From the IMG/VR virus record IMGVR_UViG_3300025133_007637, positions 1 through 57,307 of that record: a DNA stretch of 57,307 bases; one strand, given 5' to 3'. The notes under the pieces are model-generated. The model was not told the origin of the DNA, ran no database searches, and saw only the letters and a program-made list of their open reading frames with translations. Below are positions 17,742 to 25,587 of the stretch, one piece after another (the first letter of the stretch is position 1; the number at the start of each line of letters is the position of its first letter). The position numbers and the translations under genes were made by a program. The DNA is from a virus.

Positions 17742-19067
17742 TTAAAGAACTTTAGATGTCAAAGTTGCTACTTTAGACCGCTCTCCCTTCAAGAATGTAA
17801 TGTGACCTGTAATATCATAAGGTTTGAGTTTTTCAATTGCATAAGTTAAACCATTAGAGGTTTCATCTATATTAACATTATCAATTTGTTCAATATCTCC
17901 AGTCAAAACAATCTTACTTCCATGCCCAACACGAGTTAAAATAGTTTTAATTTCATGTCGTGTTAAATTTTGACACTCATCAATAATAATGTAAGCTTTC
18001 TGAATTGATCTTCCTCTTATATAAGTTAATGCTTCTATTTCAATAATCTTTTTTTGCATGTATTGAGTCAACATCAAATTATCATCACCAAATAGAAATC
18101 TCAGATTATCCTGAATTGGCGCAAGCCAAGGAGCCATTTTTTCTTCCATTGTTCCAGGCAAATATCCTAAATCTTTACCCATTGGCATAATGGGTCTTGA
18201 AACAATCATGCGATTATAAGGAGAATCCTCGCCCATGACTTGTTGTAACCCAGCAGCAAGAGCACACAAAGTTTTTCCACTTCCAGCTTTTCCAATTAAA
18301 GAAACAATAGGAATCTCAGGATCCAAAAGAAGATCAAGGGCAAAATTTTGTTCTTTATTCTTAGGACTTATACCCCAACCATCTTCTTCTTTTCGATCTG
18401 GGATTTTTTTAAATGGTGAAAGAGTATCGACAAATCTTGTAATTGCGGTTTTCTTTTCATTGGAAGAAGAAACTAACATCACAAATTGATTGGCATATAA
18501 TTCAGGCTTTCCATCAACAGCATCAGATAAAAAGATTTGTTCTCCTGCATAAAATCTATCAATAATCTGATCATCTACTAAAACTTTCGCAAATCCACTA
18601 TAAAGCTCGTGTGCAGTTTTAATAACCTTTTCTGACTTGTACCCTTCAGCGTTTAAACCAACAGCATCACATTTAATTCTTAAATTTATGTCGTTGGAAG
18701 CAACAATAACCTTTCGGCCAGGGAATTCTTTTTTAATTGTTAAGGCTGTTGCAATAATTTGGTGGTCTGCAACTGTGGGAGAAAATCCTGCTGGAAGCTC
18801 TGATAAGTCTGGTGCTTTTGTAAAACAAAGACCCAATCCTTTTCGAATTCTAATTCCTTTTTGAAAATTGCCCTTTTCTCTTAATTCGTCTAATGTTCTA
18901 ATAATGCTTCTAGCATTTACTCCGACCCCATTTGGTCTTTTTTTGCAATTATCTAGTTCTTCTAAAACAACTAAAGGAATGATAATGTCGTTATTACTAT
19001 AAGAGAAAATTGCACGATAATCTGTAAGATACACGCTTGTATCTAAAACATAAAACTTTTTTGCCAT
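17742..19067 (-). CDS. phoH: PIN-PhoH ATPase/ribonuclease
   Basis: 441 residues with two domains. PIN nuclease, residues 1-150: acidic residues in FYVLDTSVYL (D9), VVLEELDN, VADHQIIATA (D101) and VASNDINL (D126). PhoH ATPase, residues 225-441: Walker A GKAGSGKT at 259-266, VSRPIMPMGKDLGYLPG, Walker B IIIDECQN near 363 and LTGDIEQID. This is the PhoH2-type toxin-RNase/helicase architecture. PhoH is among the commonest host-like genes of marine phages. The ATG has AGAAGG eight bases upstream. Confidence 0.93.
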   Translation of the reverse strand: MAKKFYVLDTSVYLTDYRAIFSYSNNDIIIPLVVLEELDNCKKRPNGVGVNARSIIRTLDELREKGNFQKGIRIRKGLGLCFTKAPDLSELPAGFSPTVADHQIIATALTIKKEFPGRKVIVASNDINLRIKCDAVGLNAEGYKSEKVIKTAHELYSGFAKVLVDDQIIDRFYAGEQIFLSDAVDGKPELYANQFVMLVSSSNEKKTAITRFVDTLSPFKKIPDRKEEDGWGISPKNKEQNFALDLLLDPEIPIVSLIGKAGSGKTLCALAAGLQQVMGEDSPYNRMIVSRPIMPMGKDLGYLPGTMEEKMAPWLAPIQDNLRFLFGDDNLMLTQYMQKKIIEIEALTYIRGRSIQKAYIIIDECQNLTRHEIKTILTRVGHGSKIVLTGDIEQIDNVNIDETSNGLTYAIEKLKPYDITGHITFLKGERSKVATLTSKVL

Positions 19068-19172
19068 AAAATCCTTCTATTTGAATTAATGTCAGCCACA
19101 GGCTCAATAATAAATAGGCGGGTGTTTTGAGTTTTCTCATTATAGTTACTTTATAGGAGACACTTTTGTAAT

Positions 19173-20033
19173 TTGAAAGATGCGGTCGCAAAACTTATTT
19201 TATCAACCATGATGTTCATAACACTTGTTGGATGTTCATCTTGTGTTAACAGTTCTTATCTTTTCGGCCCAGGAGATCTTTTCAGAGATAAAAGGAGATC
19301 TTTTATAAAAATTGATGTTTACAAAAACATTGTTGTTACCAAAACATCAACTGCTCCCGACTATGCTCGATCTGAAGAATATGAACTTGATTTAAGATCG
19401 TCTGCTTCTGGATTTATTGTTGGCCACGACAGAGAAATAACTCTTGTGGCAACATCAGCACATGTTTGCTCTTTTATGGTGGGAAAGCAAATAAATTATT
19501 TTATCCCCGATTTTAATGCACGAGATCCTGACTGGAAGTTTAAGGAAAGGAATTCTTTTATCTTAAGTGATTATAAGGGAAGAACCTATGCGTCTATTCC
19601 GCTCAAATTTGATCTAAAAACTGACATTTGTATTCTAGGATCTGCTAAAATTCCTCTTCCAGAATTAATAATTTCAAAAAATCCACCACTAATTGGTGAG
19701 AAATACTATAACATCGCTGCACCAATGGGCGTTTGGTCTTCAAAAATGATTCCATTATTTGAGGGATTTTATTTGGGACCAATGAAAATGCGAAATGGTA
19801 GAAGAACATCCTATGCCTTTTCAATACCAACAAAAGGAGGATCTTCTGGTTCTCCTATTTTAAACAGTTATGGAGAAGTTGTTGGAGCAACACATTCAGC
19901 CTATAGAGGATTTGAAAATCTTTGTATGGCAACAACAAACACCCAGATCTACATGGCACTTCGATCTGCGATGAATCGACTATTAAAAAATTATAAACAA
20001 TTTAAGCTCATCATTGATCTGATCAATATTTAA
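19173..20033 (+). CDS. Secreted trypsin-like serine protease, putative lipoprotein
   Basis: The only convincing plus-strand gene. The TTG start at 19173 gives MKDAVAKLILSTMMFITLVGC, a lipoprotein signal peptide with lipobox LVGC; AGGAGA lies 13 bases upstream. An ATG at 19209 would leave too short a signal. The mature 265 residues carry a chymotrypsin-fold triad: His in ATSAHVC, Asp in KFDLKTDICIL, Ser in TKGGSSGSPIL. Such proteases cleave periplasmic or surface proteins. A divergent promoter pair is likely in 19068-19172 (TATAAT-like boxes on both strands). It faces the tmRNA gene end to end, with one base between the stop and the tmRNA 3' end. Confidence 0.85.
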   Translation: MKDAVAKLILSTMMFITLVGCSSCVNSSYLFGPGDLFRDKRRSFIKIDVYKNIVVTKTSTAPDYARSEEYELDLRSSASGFIVGHDREITLVATSAHVCSFMVGKQINYFIPDFNARDPDWKFKERNSFILSDYKGRTYASIPLKFDLKTDICILGSAKIPLPELIISKNPPLIGEKYYNIAAPMGVWSSKMIPLFEGFYLGPMKMRNGRRTSYAFSIPTKGGSSGSPILNSYGEVVGATHSAYRGFENLCMATTNTQIYMALRSAMNRLLKNYKQFKLIIDLINI

Positions 20034-20501
20034 TGGAGGTGGCGGGAATCGAACCCGCGTCCTAAATGTTTTAACAGTTTGTGATATACAAGGTTAAACT
20101 TTAATCTTTCTTTTGGACGAAAGAATTAAGTTCTTCTGCAACTTTAATAACTTGTTCAGAAGTAACAGGCGTCCAATTTTTTTTGCCGCTTGTTTCAAAT
20201 TGCATATGAGCGTTCTGCTCTACAATTCGTTGGGCTTGCTGTAGCAATCCTTGCCTAATTTCGTATCCGTTTCTATTGTTATTCTCTGACATAGTATTTC
20301 TCCTCTCTGTCTGTGTGTTAATTTAAAGCACGGTTTATTGGGTAACAAGGAAAAACCGTAAAAACCCCGCTTTGTTTGCTTACGCAGCCAAAGTTAATGC
20401 AACATTATCGTTAGCAGTTATTTGTTTTAAGCCTTTTAGTGTTTGCTTATACACCCTTGCACAAATCTATCTCGACACCCAGTCGAATCCAGTTCACCCC
20501 C
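20034..20501 (-). ncRNA. ssrA: tmRNA (ssrA) with an embedded protein gene
   Basis: Acceptor stem GGGGGTG (20501-20495) pairs with CACCTCC (20041-20035), discriminator A at 20034, with the G3:U70 wobble that specifies alanine; CCA is not encoded. GGATTCGAC and a T arm GCGGGTTCGATTCCCGC are intact. Helix P2 is TTTGTG..CAAGG with CCTTG..CACAAA; PK1 is GTGT/ACAC with TAAGC/GCTTA. The tag, 20415-20380, starts at resume codon GCT and reads ANDNVALTLAA-stop. One pseudoknot follows (ACGGTTT/AAACCGT with GGGT/ACCC). Where PK3 and PK4 should be there is instead a 63-codon gene (20101-20292). Length 468 nt, against about 350-400 usual. Confidence 0.93.
20101..20292 (-). CDS. Small protein encoded inside the tmRNA
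   Basis: 63 codons from ATG 20292, with GAGAGGAG eight bases upstream, so a normal independent start. The product opens MSENNNRNGYEIRQGLLQQA; the N-R-x-G-Y-E-I-R start resembles small conserved proteins of T4-like marine phages. Its stop is eight bases before the 3' strand of tmRNA helix P2, so the gene replaces PK3-PK4. Expression would need either translation of the precursor/mature tmRNA itself or an internal promoter, which I do not see. Confidence 0.8.
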   Translation of the reverse strand: MSENNNRNGYEIRQGLLQQAQRIVEQNAHMQFETSGKKNWTPVTSEQVIKVAEELNSFVQKKD

Positions 20502-20514
20502 GTAGTGTATAAGT

Positions 20515-20543
20515 ATTATAGCAGATTTTTTTTGGAATGTGAA
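20515..20543 (-). promoter_or_regulatory. tmRNA promoter
   Basis: TTCACA (20543-20538), 17-base spacer, perfect TATAAT (20520-20515); the mature 5' G lies 13 bases further on. The leader between contains half of a 20-base sequence also present at the 53252 gene promoter. Confidence 0.75.
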
Positions 20544-20552
20544 GAAAAATTA

Positions 20553-20942
20553 TTAGTATCGGCCAGCGGTTGACAGAGGGTCGTCTGGATTCAATTCTGA
20601 CCTCCGTGTAACAGTTCCTTTTCCTGCTAAAGAATCCATTGTAGAGCGAAACACATCACGAACATCAGGATCTTTTGTAATTTCTCGCGGAAGATGACTC
20701 TCCCAGTTTTGTAAAGCTGCTGCAAGGCCAAGCCTCATTTTTGGTGCGTTATTTCCAAGTTCCCATAGCTGATTAAAAATAATCTTCGCACCTTCCACAG
20801 TCATATTTTTTCTTTCGTCGGTTGACATCTTCTGTAATTTATCAACAAAAAGTTCAGCTTCAATTTCCGCATCGCCTTCTTTTAAAATAGTTGAAAGTTC
20901 CTCTTTAATAATTTTCTGAAGTTTGTCTTTTGTAAGTTTCAT
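20553..20942 (-). CDS. Hypothetical phage protein with N-terminal KLTKDKLQKIIKEE helix
   Basis: 129 residues. It begins with a short amphipathic helix (KLTKDKLQKIIKEELSTILKEG) common at the start, or after an internal Met, of marine phage proteins; the 339-residue protein at 23166-24185 carries a similar stretch (INESHLRDIIQGVIREMF). The rest is helical with no recognised domain. AGGAGA lies seven bases before the ATG. Function unknown; the helix may be a capsid-targeting or processing sequence. Confidence 0.75.
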   Translation of the reverse strand: MKLTKDKLQKIIKEELSTILKEGDAEIEAELFVDKLQKMSTDERKNMTVEGAKIIFNQLWELGNNAPKMRLGLAAALQNWESHLPREITKDPDVRDVFRSTMDSLAGKGTVTRRSELNPDDPLSTAGRY

Positions 20943-20992
20943 ATAAATCTCCTGTGATTTACAATAAATAGTTACTTATTAAACAAAAAGAA

Positions 20993-21065
20993 AGCGAATG
21001 ATGGGGTTCGAACCCACAACGTTCAGCTTGGAAGGCTGACACTCTGCCAGTTGAGCTACATTCGC
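20993..21065 (-). tRNA. tRNA-Gly (anticodon TCC)
   Basis: 73 nt. Acceptor GCGAATG/CATTCGC, D arm GCTC..GAGT, anticodon stem TCAGC/GCTGA with loop CTTCCAA (TCC reads GGA), T arm GTGGG-TTCGAAC-CCCAT, discriminator T. No encoded CCA. GGA is a favoured glycine codon in this AT-rich genome. Confidence 0.95.
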
Positions 21066-21197
21066 AGAAAACTTCGCAAGATTGTTGATTATTCACAACA
21101 ACAACGCTAGACTCAATTCATTAACTTCATTGGAGTCATTGAAGGATAGTTATACTTATAAATCTTTTTTATCTTGCTAAGTTCTAAGCGTTGAATT

Positions 21198-21226
21198 ATA
21201 ATACCTTAATTTCTACTCCTTGTCAA
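21198..21226 (-). promoter_or_regulatory. Promoter for tRNA-Gly
   Basis: TTGACA (21226-21221), 17-base spacer, TATTAT (21203-21198), overlapping the last codons of the gene at 21213. The transcript would carry a leader of about 125 bases before the tRNA (21066-21190), in which I see no gene. Confidence 0.75.
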
Positions 21227-21578
21227 CCTCATCTTGAAAATAACTATCTATTTTATGCTTTCTTGCTAAAAGCAAGAATGTTTTTTCATTTAAGCCCAAA
21301 AAGCGGGCGGCTTCTTTCTTCGAACGTGTGGCTGAAACTGCAAATTTTAATACCGCATCCTTAACAATAACTCTGATTGAATTCCAAATTGGAAGCCCAT
21401 AAAGTTTCCCATTTAGGCCAAACCTGGAAGCTAATTCTAATTTTAAACCAATAACCTCTTCTAAAGAAAGATTATTTAATAAAATCTCAAATTCCTCGCT
21501 GGATCTATTCTCTCTTTTTAATTTTTTTGATAATGAATAGTAACGATTTTTGCCGTTATTCTTTTTCGGTGTCGTCAT
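21213..21578 (-). CDS. Small helix-turn-helix protein, Fis-like
   Basis: 121 residues from ATG 21578. The C-terminal half has TRSKKEAARFLGLNEKTFLLLARKHKI, a Fis-type helix-turn-helix (K-x2-A-A-x-x-L-G-L-x3-T). A DNA-binding regulator is inferred. It overlaps the end of the upstream gene by 23 bases in another frame. Confidence 0.68.
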   Translation of the reverse strand: MTTPKKNNGKNRYYSLSKKLKRENRSSEEFEILLNNLSLEEVIGLKLELASRFGLNGKLYGLPIWNSIRVIVKDAVLKFAVSATRSKKEAARFLGLNEKTFLLLARKHKIDSYFQDEVDKE

Positions 21579-21834
21579 TAGCCACACCTAATATACCATA
21601 ACCAGCTATGTCTTTAAAGGGTGACTCTCCAAAAGCGTCTTTACGAGTAGAAATTCTAAACAATTTGTCTAAAATTCGAGTGATCGCCAGCATGTCTTGG
21701 TACTGGCATGGTTCTATACCATTTGGGTATAAAACTTTTAAAATTTGTTCAGACTTTTCGAAAGAGCTTCCGTAAGCTTCGTTTTTTTTATCAACAAGTT
21801 TGCCGATTTCAGTTCCAATTTTTTCAAATCGCAT
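21556..21834 (-). CDS. Conserved phage protein, about 92 residues
   Basis: ATG 21834 chosen: GAGG sits six bases upstream and the stop of the preceding gene is eight bases away; the longer open frame has no support. The product contains GKLVDKKNEAYGSSFEKSEQ, LYPNGIEPCQYQDML and RKDAFGESPFKDIAGYGILG, a pattern found in small proteins of many phages (resembling the DUF1599 group). Function unknown. Confidence 0.75.
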   Translation of the reverse strand: MRFEKIGTEIGKLVDKKNEAYGSSFEKSEQILKVLYPNGIEPCQYQDMLAITRILDKLFRISTRKDAFGESPFKDIAGYGILGVANDDTEKE

Positions 21835-21841
21835 GTATGCC

Positions 21842-22750
21842 TCAGAGAGAAAGGTCTGTGTCAAGTGCTTCCGGCTCTGGTTCTTCTCCAGGGACTTCAG
21901 CAGTTTCGATACTTGCTTTCTCTTTTTCATACTCATCAGTAGTAGGTTCGCTAACTGCTCCAAGTTCTTTCTCCCATTTATCAAAATAAAGCTTTAAGTT
22001 TGTAATAAGATATTCCTTAAACACATCTTGATCTTTAGGGTTGTCTAAAACGTCATAGGTTTCTACAATGTTTTTCTCAATGTTATCAAAAGACCTTTTT
22101 GCCATAGCTTTTCCTGTTTCGTCTTGACCTTCAATTCCAAAGGTGTCTTCTTCTTCCTCTGGTGGAGTGTCTTCGATATCAATAAACTTATCTTCGTCAG
22201 AAAGCGGATCATCAGCCACTTTTATTTCAACTTCTTCGATTTCTTCAGATTCGTCTAAGTTTAAAATGTCTTCTTCAGTGGCAGCAACTCCACCTTGCCG
22301 ATTTATGTCTTCGGTTCTTAAAGCAGTATCAACTGCATTAATGATATGGGCACGAAATGAATTTCTTTGTTCACTGCTTGTTGTTAGAGTTTTAAATCCA
22401 ATCTCTAAATTTGGTAAAACCTGTTTTAATAGTTCTTCCAAAAGGTTAATCGCTGTGGACTCGTGTGGAACATCTTCAATGTCTTTTTTTGCTTCAATTA
22501 TAAGTTTTTTTAAAATTGAACGCAATTTGAGTTCTTCATTTAGTTTAGTTTGTTTAAGAATTGTCTTTTCTTTATGAATTTCAGAAATACATTCTTGAAC
22601 AATCTCACGCAATTTGAGTTCTTCTAAAAAGTCTGCGCGACTTATATAATAGTCATTATTATTAGAGTCTGGAGCTTTACCCGAGGGACCGGCAACAGCA
22701 CCAGTAGACATCGCACTCATTTCTTCTAAATTCTCGTCTTGCTTATTCAC
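21842..22750 (-). CDS. Acidic protein with duplicated helix, putative virion/scaffold component
   Basis: 302 residues, strongly acidic in its middle (DPLSDEDKFIDIEDTPPEEEED). Two similar helices near the N-terminus, FLEELKLREIVQECISEI and LNEELKLRSILKKLIIEA, look like an internal duplication. MSAMSTGAVAGPSGKAP near residue 11 resembles N-terminal segments of T4-like marine phage core proteins. No catalytic motif. A prohead core or scaffold role is only a guess. Confidence 0.65.
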   Translation of the reverse strand: MNKQDENLEEMSAMSTGAVAGPSGKAPDSNNNDYYISRADFLEELKLREIVQECISEIHKEKTILKQTKLNEELKLRSILKKLIIEAKKDIEDVPHESTAINLLEELLKQVLPNLEIGFKTLTTSSEQRNSFRAHIINAVDTALRTEDINRQGGVAATEEDILNLDESEEIEEVEIKVADDPLSDEDKFIDIEDTPPEEEEDTFGIEGQDETGKAMAKRSFDNIEKNIVETYDVLDNPKDQDVFKEYLITNLKLYFDKWEKELGAVSEPTTDEYEKEKASIETAEVPGEEPEPEALDTDLSL

Positions 22751-23000
22751 TTTGTCTATCTTCCTTGATTATTTTCAATTCTTCTTCCAAAACACTAATT
22801 TTAGAAGTCATTCGCCGTGACATACGACGTAATTCGGACAATTGTTGCTTCATCACCTCTATTCTCCTTTTTTCATAAAGAGCGCGGGGGCGAAAAGAAT
22901 TAATATTCTCCGAAAGTGCCTGAATCCAACTATCAATAGTTGGAAGTTGGCCTTCGTTTAAAATAAAATTTTTAGTAATTTTATTTAAACTGTATTTCAT
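22743..23000 (-). CDS. Small coiled-coil protein
   Basis: 85 residues: a short head (SLNKITKNFILNEGQLPTID) and a basic coiled coil (KRRIEVMKQQLSELRRMSRR..LEEELKII). Shares its first base with the stop of the next upstream gene (TAATG) and overlaps the acidic protein by eight bases, so the three are translated together. Confidence 0.7.
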   Translation of the reverse strand: MKYSLNKITKNFILNEGQLPTIDSWIQALSENINSFRPRALYEKRRIEVMKQQLSELRRMSRRMTSKISVLEEELKIIKEDRQSE

Positions 23001-23152
23001 TAACCATCATCTCTGGAAAAGAAAGTTTTCTTCTTTTTAACCTTTTTAACTTCTTTTTTTGGTTCTGGCGGAACAACAACAGGCGCAGCTTCCTCAACTA
23101 CGGGTGCGGGTCCGAATTGTCCAGTTTTCCTCATTCTTCGTTTTTTAGCCAT
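23000..23152 (-). CDS. Small Lys/Pro-rich protein, 50 residues
   Basis: ATG 23152, stop 23000-23002. Product MAKKRRMRKTGQFGPAP.. with a proline/valine linker and a lysine-rich end KKVKKKKTFFSRDDG. AAGGAG-like sequence lies upstream, and the TAATG overlap with the coiled-coil gene supports it. Likely disordered, nucleic-acid- or capsid-associated. Confidence 0.7.
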   Translation of the reverse strand: MAKKRRMRKTGQFGPAPVVEEAAPVVVPPEPKKEVKKVKKKKTFFSRDDG

Positions 23153-23165
23153 TATTTCTATCTCC

Positions 23166-24185
23166 TTATTTCTTTGCCCAAAGTTTGGTCAATCTTTCAT
23201 TAAGTTCAGAGCGTTGTGTCGCTCGAATTTTATTGCGACTTGGAGAAAACGATTCTTTGATCTCTTCGACTTCTTCGTTCTCTTCGATTTCTTCAACTTC
23301 TTCATTTATGTCGTCATCACCTTCATCTTCATACTTGTCGTGATCATCTTCAGATTTATCTTCTTCATAATCTCGATCATCTTTTAAAGATCGTAAATGA
23401 TTTTCCATTTCTTTAATGTGATTATCATCGGCATGTTCATTTTTCCATTCATCCCATGCCTCGGCCTCGCCGCTATCTTCTTGTATAACGCCGCCAGTGG
23501 GATCATCTGAAGGATCTCCCTTAAGCCGACCTTCTTCTGTGACTGAAATACTTTGATCATCAGCACCTGCTATCTTCGCAGAAACTTCAGTATTATCCTT
23601 CTCCATGTCTTCGATGGTCCCTTCGGATAAATCATCATTAAACATTTCTCTAATAACTCCCTGAATAATGTCTCTTAAATGAGATTCATTAATTTTCTTC
23701 TTCATTTTATCTCCCTCTACCAATTTTTCACCTACTACACTATTTGTGTCCGGTGTTTGGTCTGTATTAATAAATAGTGGGGTTCCACCCTTAGATTTCA
23801 ATTTATCTTCCCAATCTCTAAAAATCATGTTACCCGTTTCATAAGCTTCTCTTTCCATTTCTCTTAAATGATCATCATTTTGTGCATAACCTTCAACTGT
23901 GGCTGCACCACCGTTAAAATCGCCCCTACAATTTTGGGCGTGATGAACAAGTTCATGGGACAAAGAGCGCAGAATGTCTTTAATGTGACGGCCCTGCGAA
24001 TAAATTGCAATTTTGAAATCTGCTGGATTGTAAAATGCTGTTTTGCCAAGAGGATTGTCAGAATTTTTTTTACTCTTTATTAAACAAATCTTTGGATGAG
24101 GTTCGAAACCTAATTTGGATCGTGATTCATCATACAAACTTTTAAAGAGTTCTTGATAATCTTGCATTTTGCGAGAAAAGCTCAT
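23166..24185 (-). CDS. SprT-like metallopeptidase domain with acidic tail
   Basis: 339 residues in three parts. Residues 1-110: a small zinc peptidase-like domain with LRSLSHELVHHAQNCRGDF (HExxH) and GYAQNDDHLREMEREAYETG containing a downstream Glu. Residues 160-185: MKKKINESHLRDIIQGVIREMF, the helix shared with the 20553 gene. Residues 190-339: a very acidic, Asp/Glu-rich, low-complexity tail. The order suggests a precursor processed during head maturation, or fusion of a protease to a scaffold-like tail. An internal start at the MKKKIN methionine is possible. Confidence 0.7.
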   Translation of the reverse strand: MSFSRKMQDYQELFKSLYDESRSKLGFEPHPKICLIKSKKNSDNPLGKTAFYNPADFKIAIYSQGRHIKDILRSLSHELVHHAQNCRGDFNGGAATVEGYAQNDDHLREMEREAYETGNMIFRDWEDKLKSKGGTPLFINTDQTPDTNSVVGEKLVEGDKMKKKINESHLRDIIQGVIREMFNDDLSEGTIEDMEKDNTEVSAKIAGADDQSISVTEEGRLKGDPSDDPTGGVIQEDSGEAEAWDEWKNEHADDNHIKEMENHLRSLKDDRDYEEDKSEDDHDKYEDEGDDDINEEVEEIEENEEVEEIKESFSPSRNKIRATQRSELNERLTKLWAKK

Positions 24186-24223
24186 AACTTTAAATAATTA
24201 GTTTTGTTTGACTAAAACCTACT

Positions 24224-24445
24224 TTAAAATAATTGTATAACTATTTTGTGTTCTTCGGAAGGGTCGTCTGAGTTGTTGTCTTCTTCGACTGGATTATAGG
24301 GCAAAACCGGCAAATGAAGTCTTGGTCTTTCTTGGTCTTGTTTTTGTTTTTGAAGCTTTTCGCGCTCAAATTCAATCAAAACTTCAACAGGAACATCGTC
24401 CCAGGGATTTTTACGATCTTCCATATTATTAACTAGTGGGAACAT
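24224..24445 (-). CDS. Hypothetical protein, 73 residues
   Basis: ATG 24445 with AAGGAT nine bases upstream. Contains EDRKNPWDDVPVEVLIEFERE and a proline-rich middle. No family recognised. Confidence 0.6.
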   Translation of the reverse strand: MFPLVNNMEDRKNPWDDVPVEVLIEFEREKLQKQKQDQERPRLHLPVLPYNPVEEDNNSDDPSEEHKIVIQLF

Positions 24446-24456
24446 AAAGCTAATCC

Positions 24457-24693
24457 TTATTCTTTTGTTTCATTTGTCAAATAAGATAAATTAAATGGTT
24501 CATAGGTTCCATTCACTTTTACAACTTTAGCAAAAACAAATTTACGGTTAATTCCCTTTCGTTCATAATAGATTTCCTGAATTATTCCGTATTCTTTATC
24601 TTGTTTAGCTAAGTGTTTCCACGAGACTAAATCGCCCACTTTAAACATTGACAACAAGTGAGCATCAAATAAATTTTCTTGTTCGCCATTCAT
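24457..24693 (-). CDS. Small SH3/KOW-like protein
   Basis: 78 residues with SMFKVGDLVSWKHL and YGIIQEIYYERKG, the K-V-G-D-L-V...Y-G-I-I pattern shared with the tandem array at 35-40 kb. It begins at the stop of the metallopeptidase gene (TAATG). Function unknown. Confidence 0.75.
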   Translation of the reverse strand: MNGEQENLFDAHLLSMFKVGDLVSWKHLAKQDKEYGIIQEIYYERKGINRKFVFAKVVKVNGTYEPFNLSYLTNETKE

Positions 24694-25151
24694 TATTTTG
24701 CTAAATCTTTAACATAGGAATAGACACACTTTGACATCACATTATAATAATTTTCTTCATTATAATAAATGTCCAAACGATTAGCTAAATCTTTACCTTT
24801 CCTCCAAGCATCCAATTCTTCAGACAAGATGTCTATTTTATACTTTGGCGACCTTTCGAGTTTCACATTACTGTTACAATAACTCATTTTGGCAGAAGAA
24901 GGGTATCTTTTTTCATACCTTTTTTCATTCACCTGTAAAAGAAGGTGTCCGCATTCATGCATTAAAGTATACAACCTATTTTCAATTCCTTGGCGCGTAT
25001 TTACTGCTATTGTTTTTTCTGCCGGTCGAAATTCATCTCGAATACAATAATCAAACTCAACATTATAATTTTTATTATTAACCCATTCGACTAATGTGTC
25101 CAAACCATGTTGAAAGATCTTTTGTTTAAACTTTTTTTGTGCTTTTGACAA
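24693..25151 (-). CDS. ImmA/IrrE-like zinc peptidase-like protein
   Basis: 152 residues from TTG 25151, chosen because GGAGGTG lies four bases upstream and a promoter is further up. LYTLMHECGHLLLQ gives an HExxH motif of the H-E-x-G-H type used by IrrE/ImmA peptidases. Cytoplasmic. First gene after the promoter at 25178-25206. Confidence 0.72.
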   Translation of the reverse strand: MSKAQKKFKQKIFQHGLDTLVEWVNNKNYNVEFDYCIRDEFRPAEKTIAVNTRQGIENRLYTLMHECGHLLLQVNEKRYEKRYPSSAKMSYCNSNVKLERSPKYKIDILSEELDAWRKGKDLANRLDIYYNEENYYNVMSKCVYSYVKDLAK

Positions 25152-25177
25152 CCTACACCTCCAATAGTGATAACCAT

Positions 25178-25206
25178 ATTATGACATACGGATCACAGAA
25201 AGTCAA
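25178..25206 (-). promoter_or_regulatory. Promoter
   Basis: TTGACT (25206-25201), 17-base spacer, CATAAT (25183-25178); followed by GGAGGTG and the TTG start at 25151. Confidence 0.75.
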
Positions 25207-25245
25207 GCTTCAAAAATGATTAATTTATTGTCAAAAGTGCAATAA

Positions 25246-25575
25246 TTAATAAATCTCTAAGATTTTAACTACTGAATGGTCTGAGATTGCGCCGGTATAA
25301 TTTGGCGATGTTTCCCCTGATGACGGAGTGGCATCAATGCTTGTTTTTGTATAATAACAATAAACCGACAAACCTGCATCAAAAACTCGTTGGTAATATT
25401 TGACAGTTAAGGATTCTGTAACGGTGTTAGTGGTAGTGATAGTGGGTTTTTCATAATTAAGAGTGTCTTTTTTATACCAATTGCCGCCTCTTTTTACCAT
25501 ATTTGGATTAGCAGAAACCGCTTGATAATAAGAACCGCTGGAAACCGAATAATTAATTGAACCTGATGCACCCAT
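25246..25575 (-). CDS. Putative virion surface protein
   Basis: 109 residues, rich in Ser, Thr, Tyr and Asn (SINYSVSSGSYYQAVSANPN) with beta-strand alternation and no cysteine-rich or catalytic motif. Last of a run of six similar-composition genes that I read as tail-fibre or head-decoration proteins. Confidence 0.6.
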   Translation of the reverse strand: MGASGSINYSVSSGSYYQAVSANPNMVKRGGNWYKKDTLNYEKPTITTTNTVTESLTVKYYQRVFDAGLSVYCYYTKTSIDATPSSGETSPNYTGAISDHSVVKILEIY

Positions 25576-25587
25576 TTTAAATCAACT

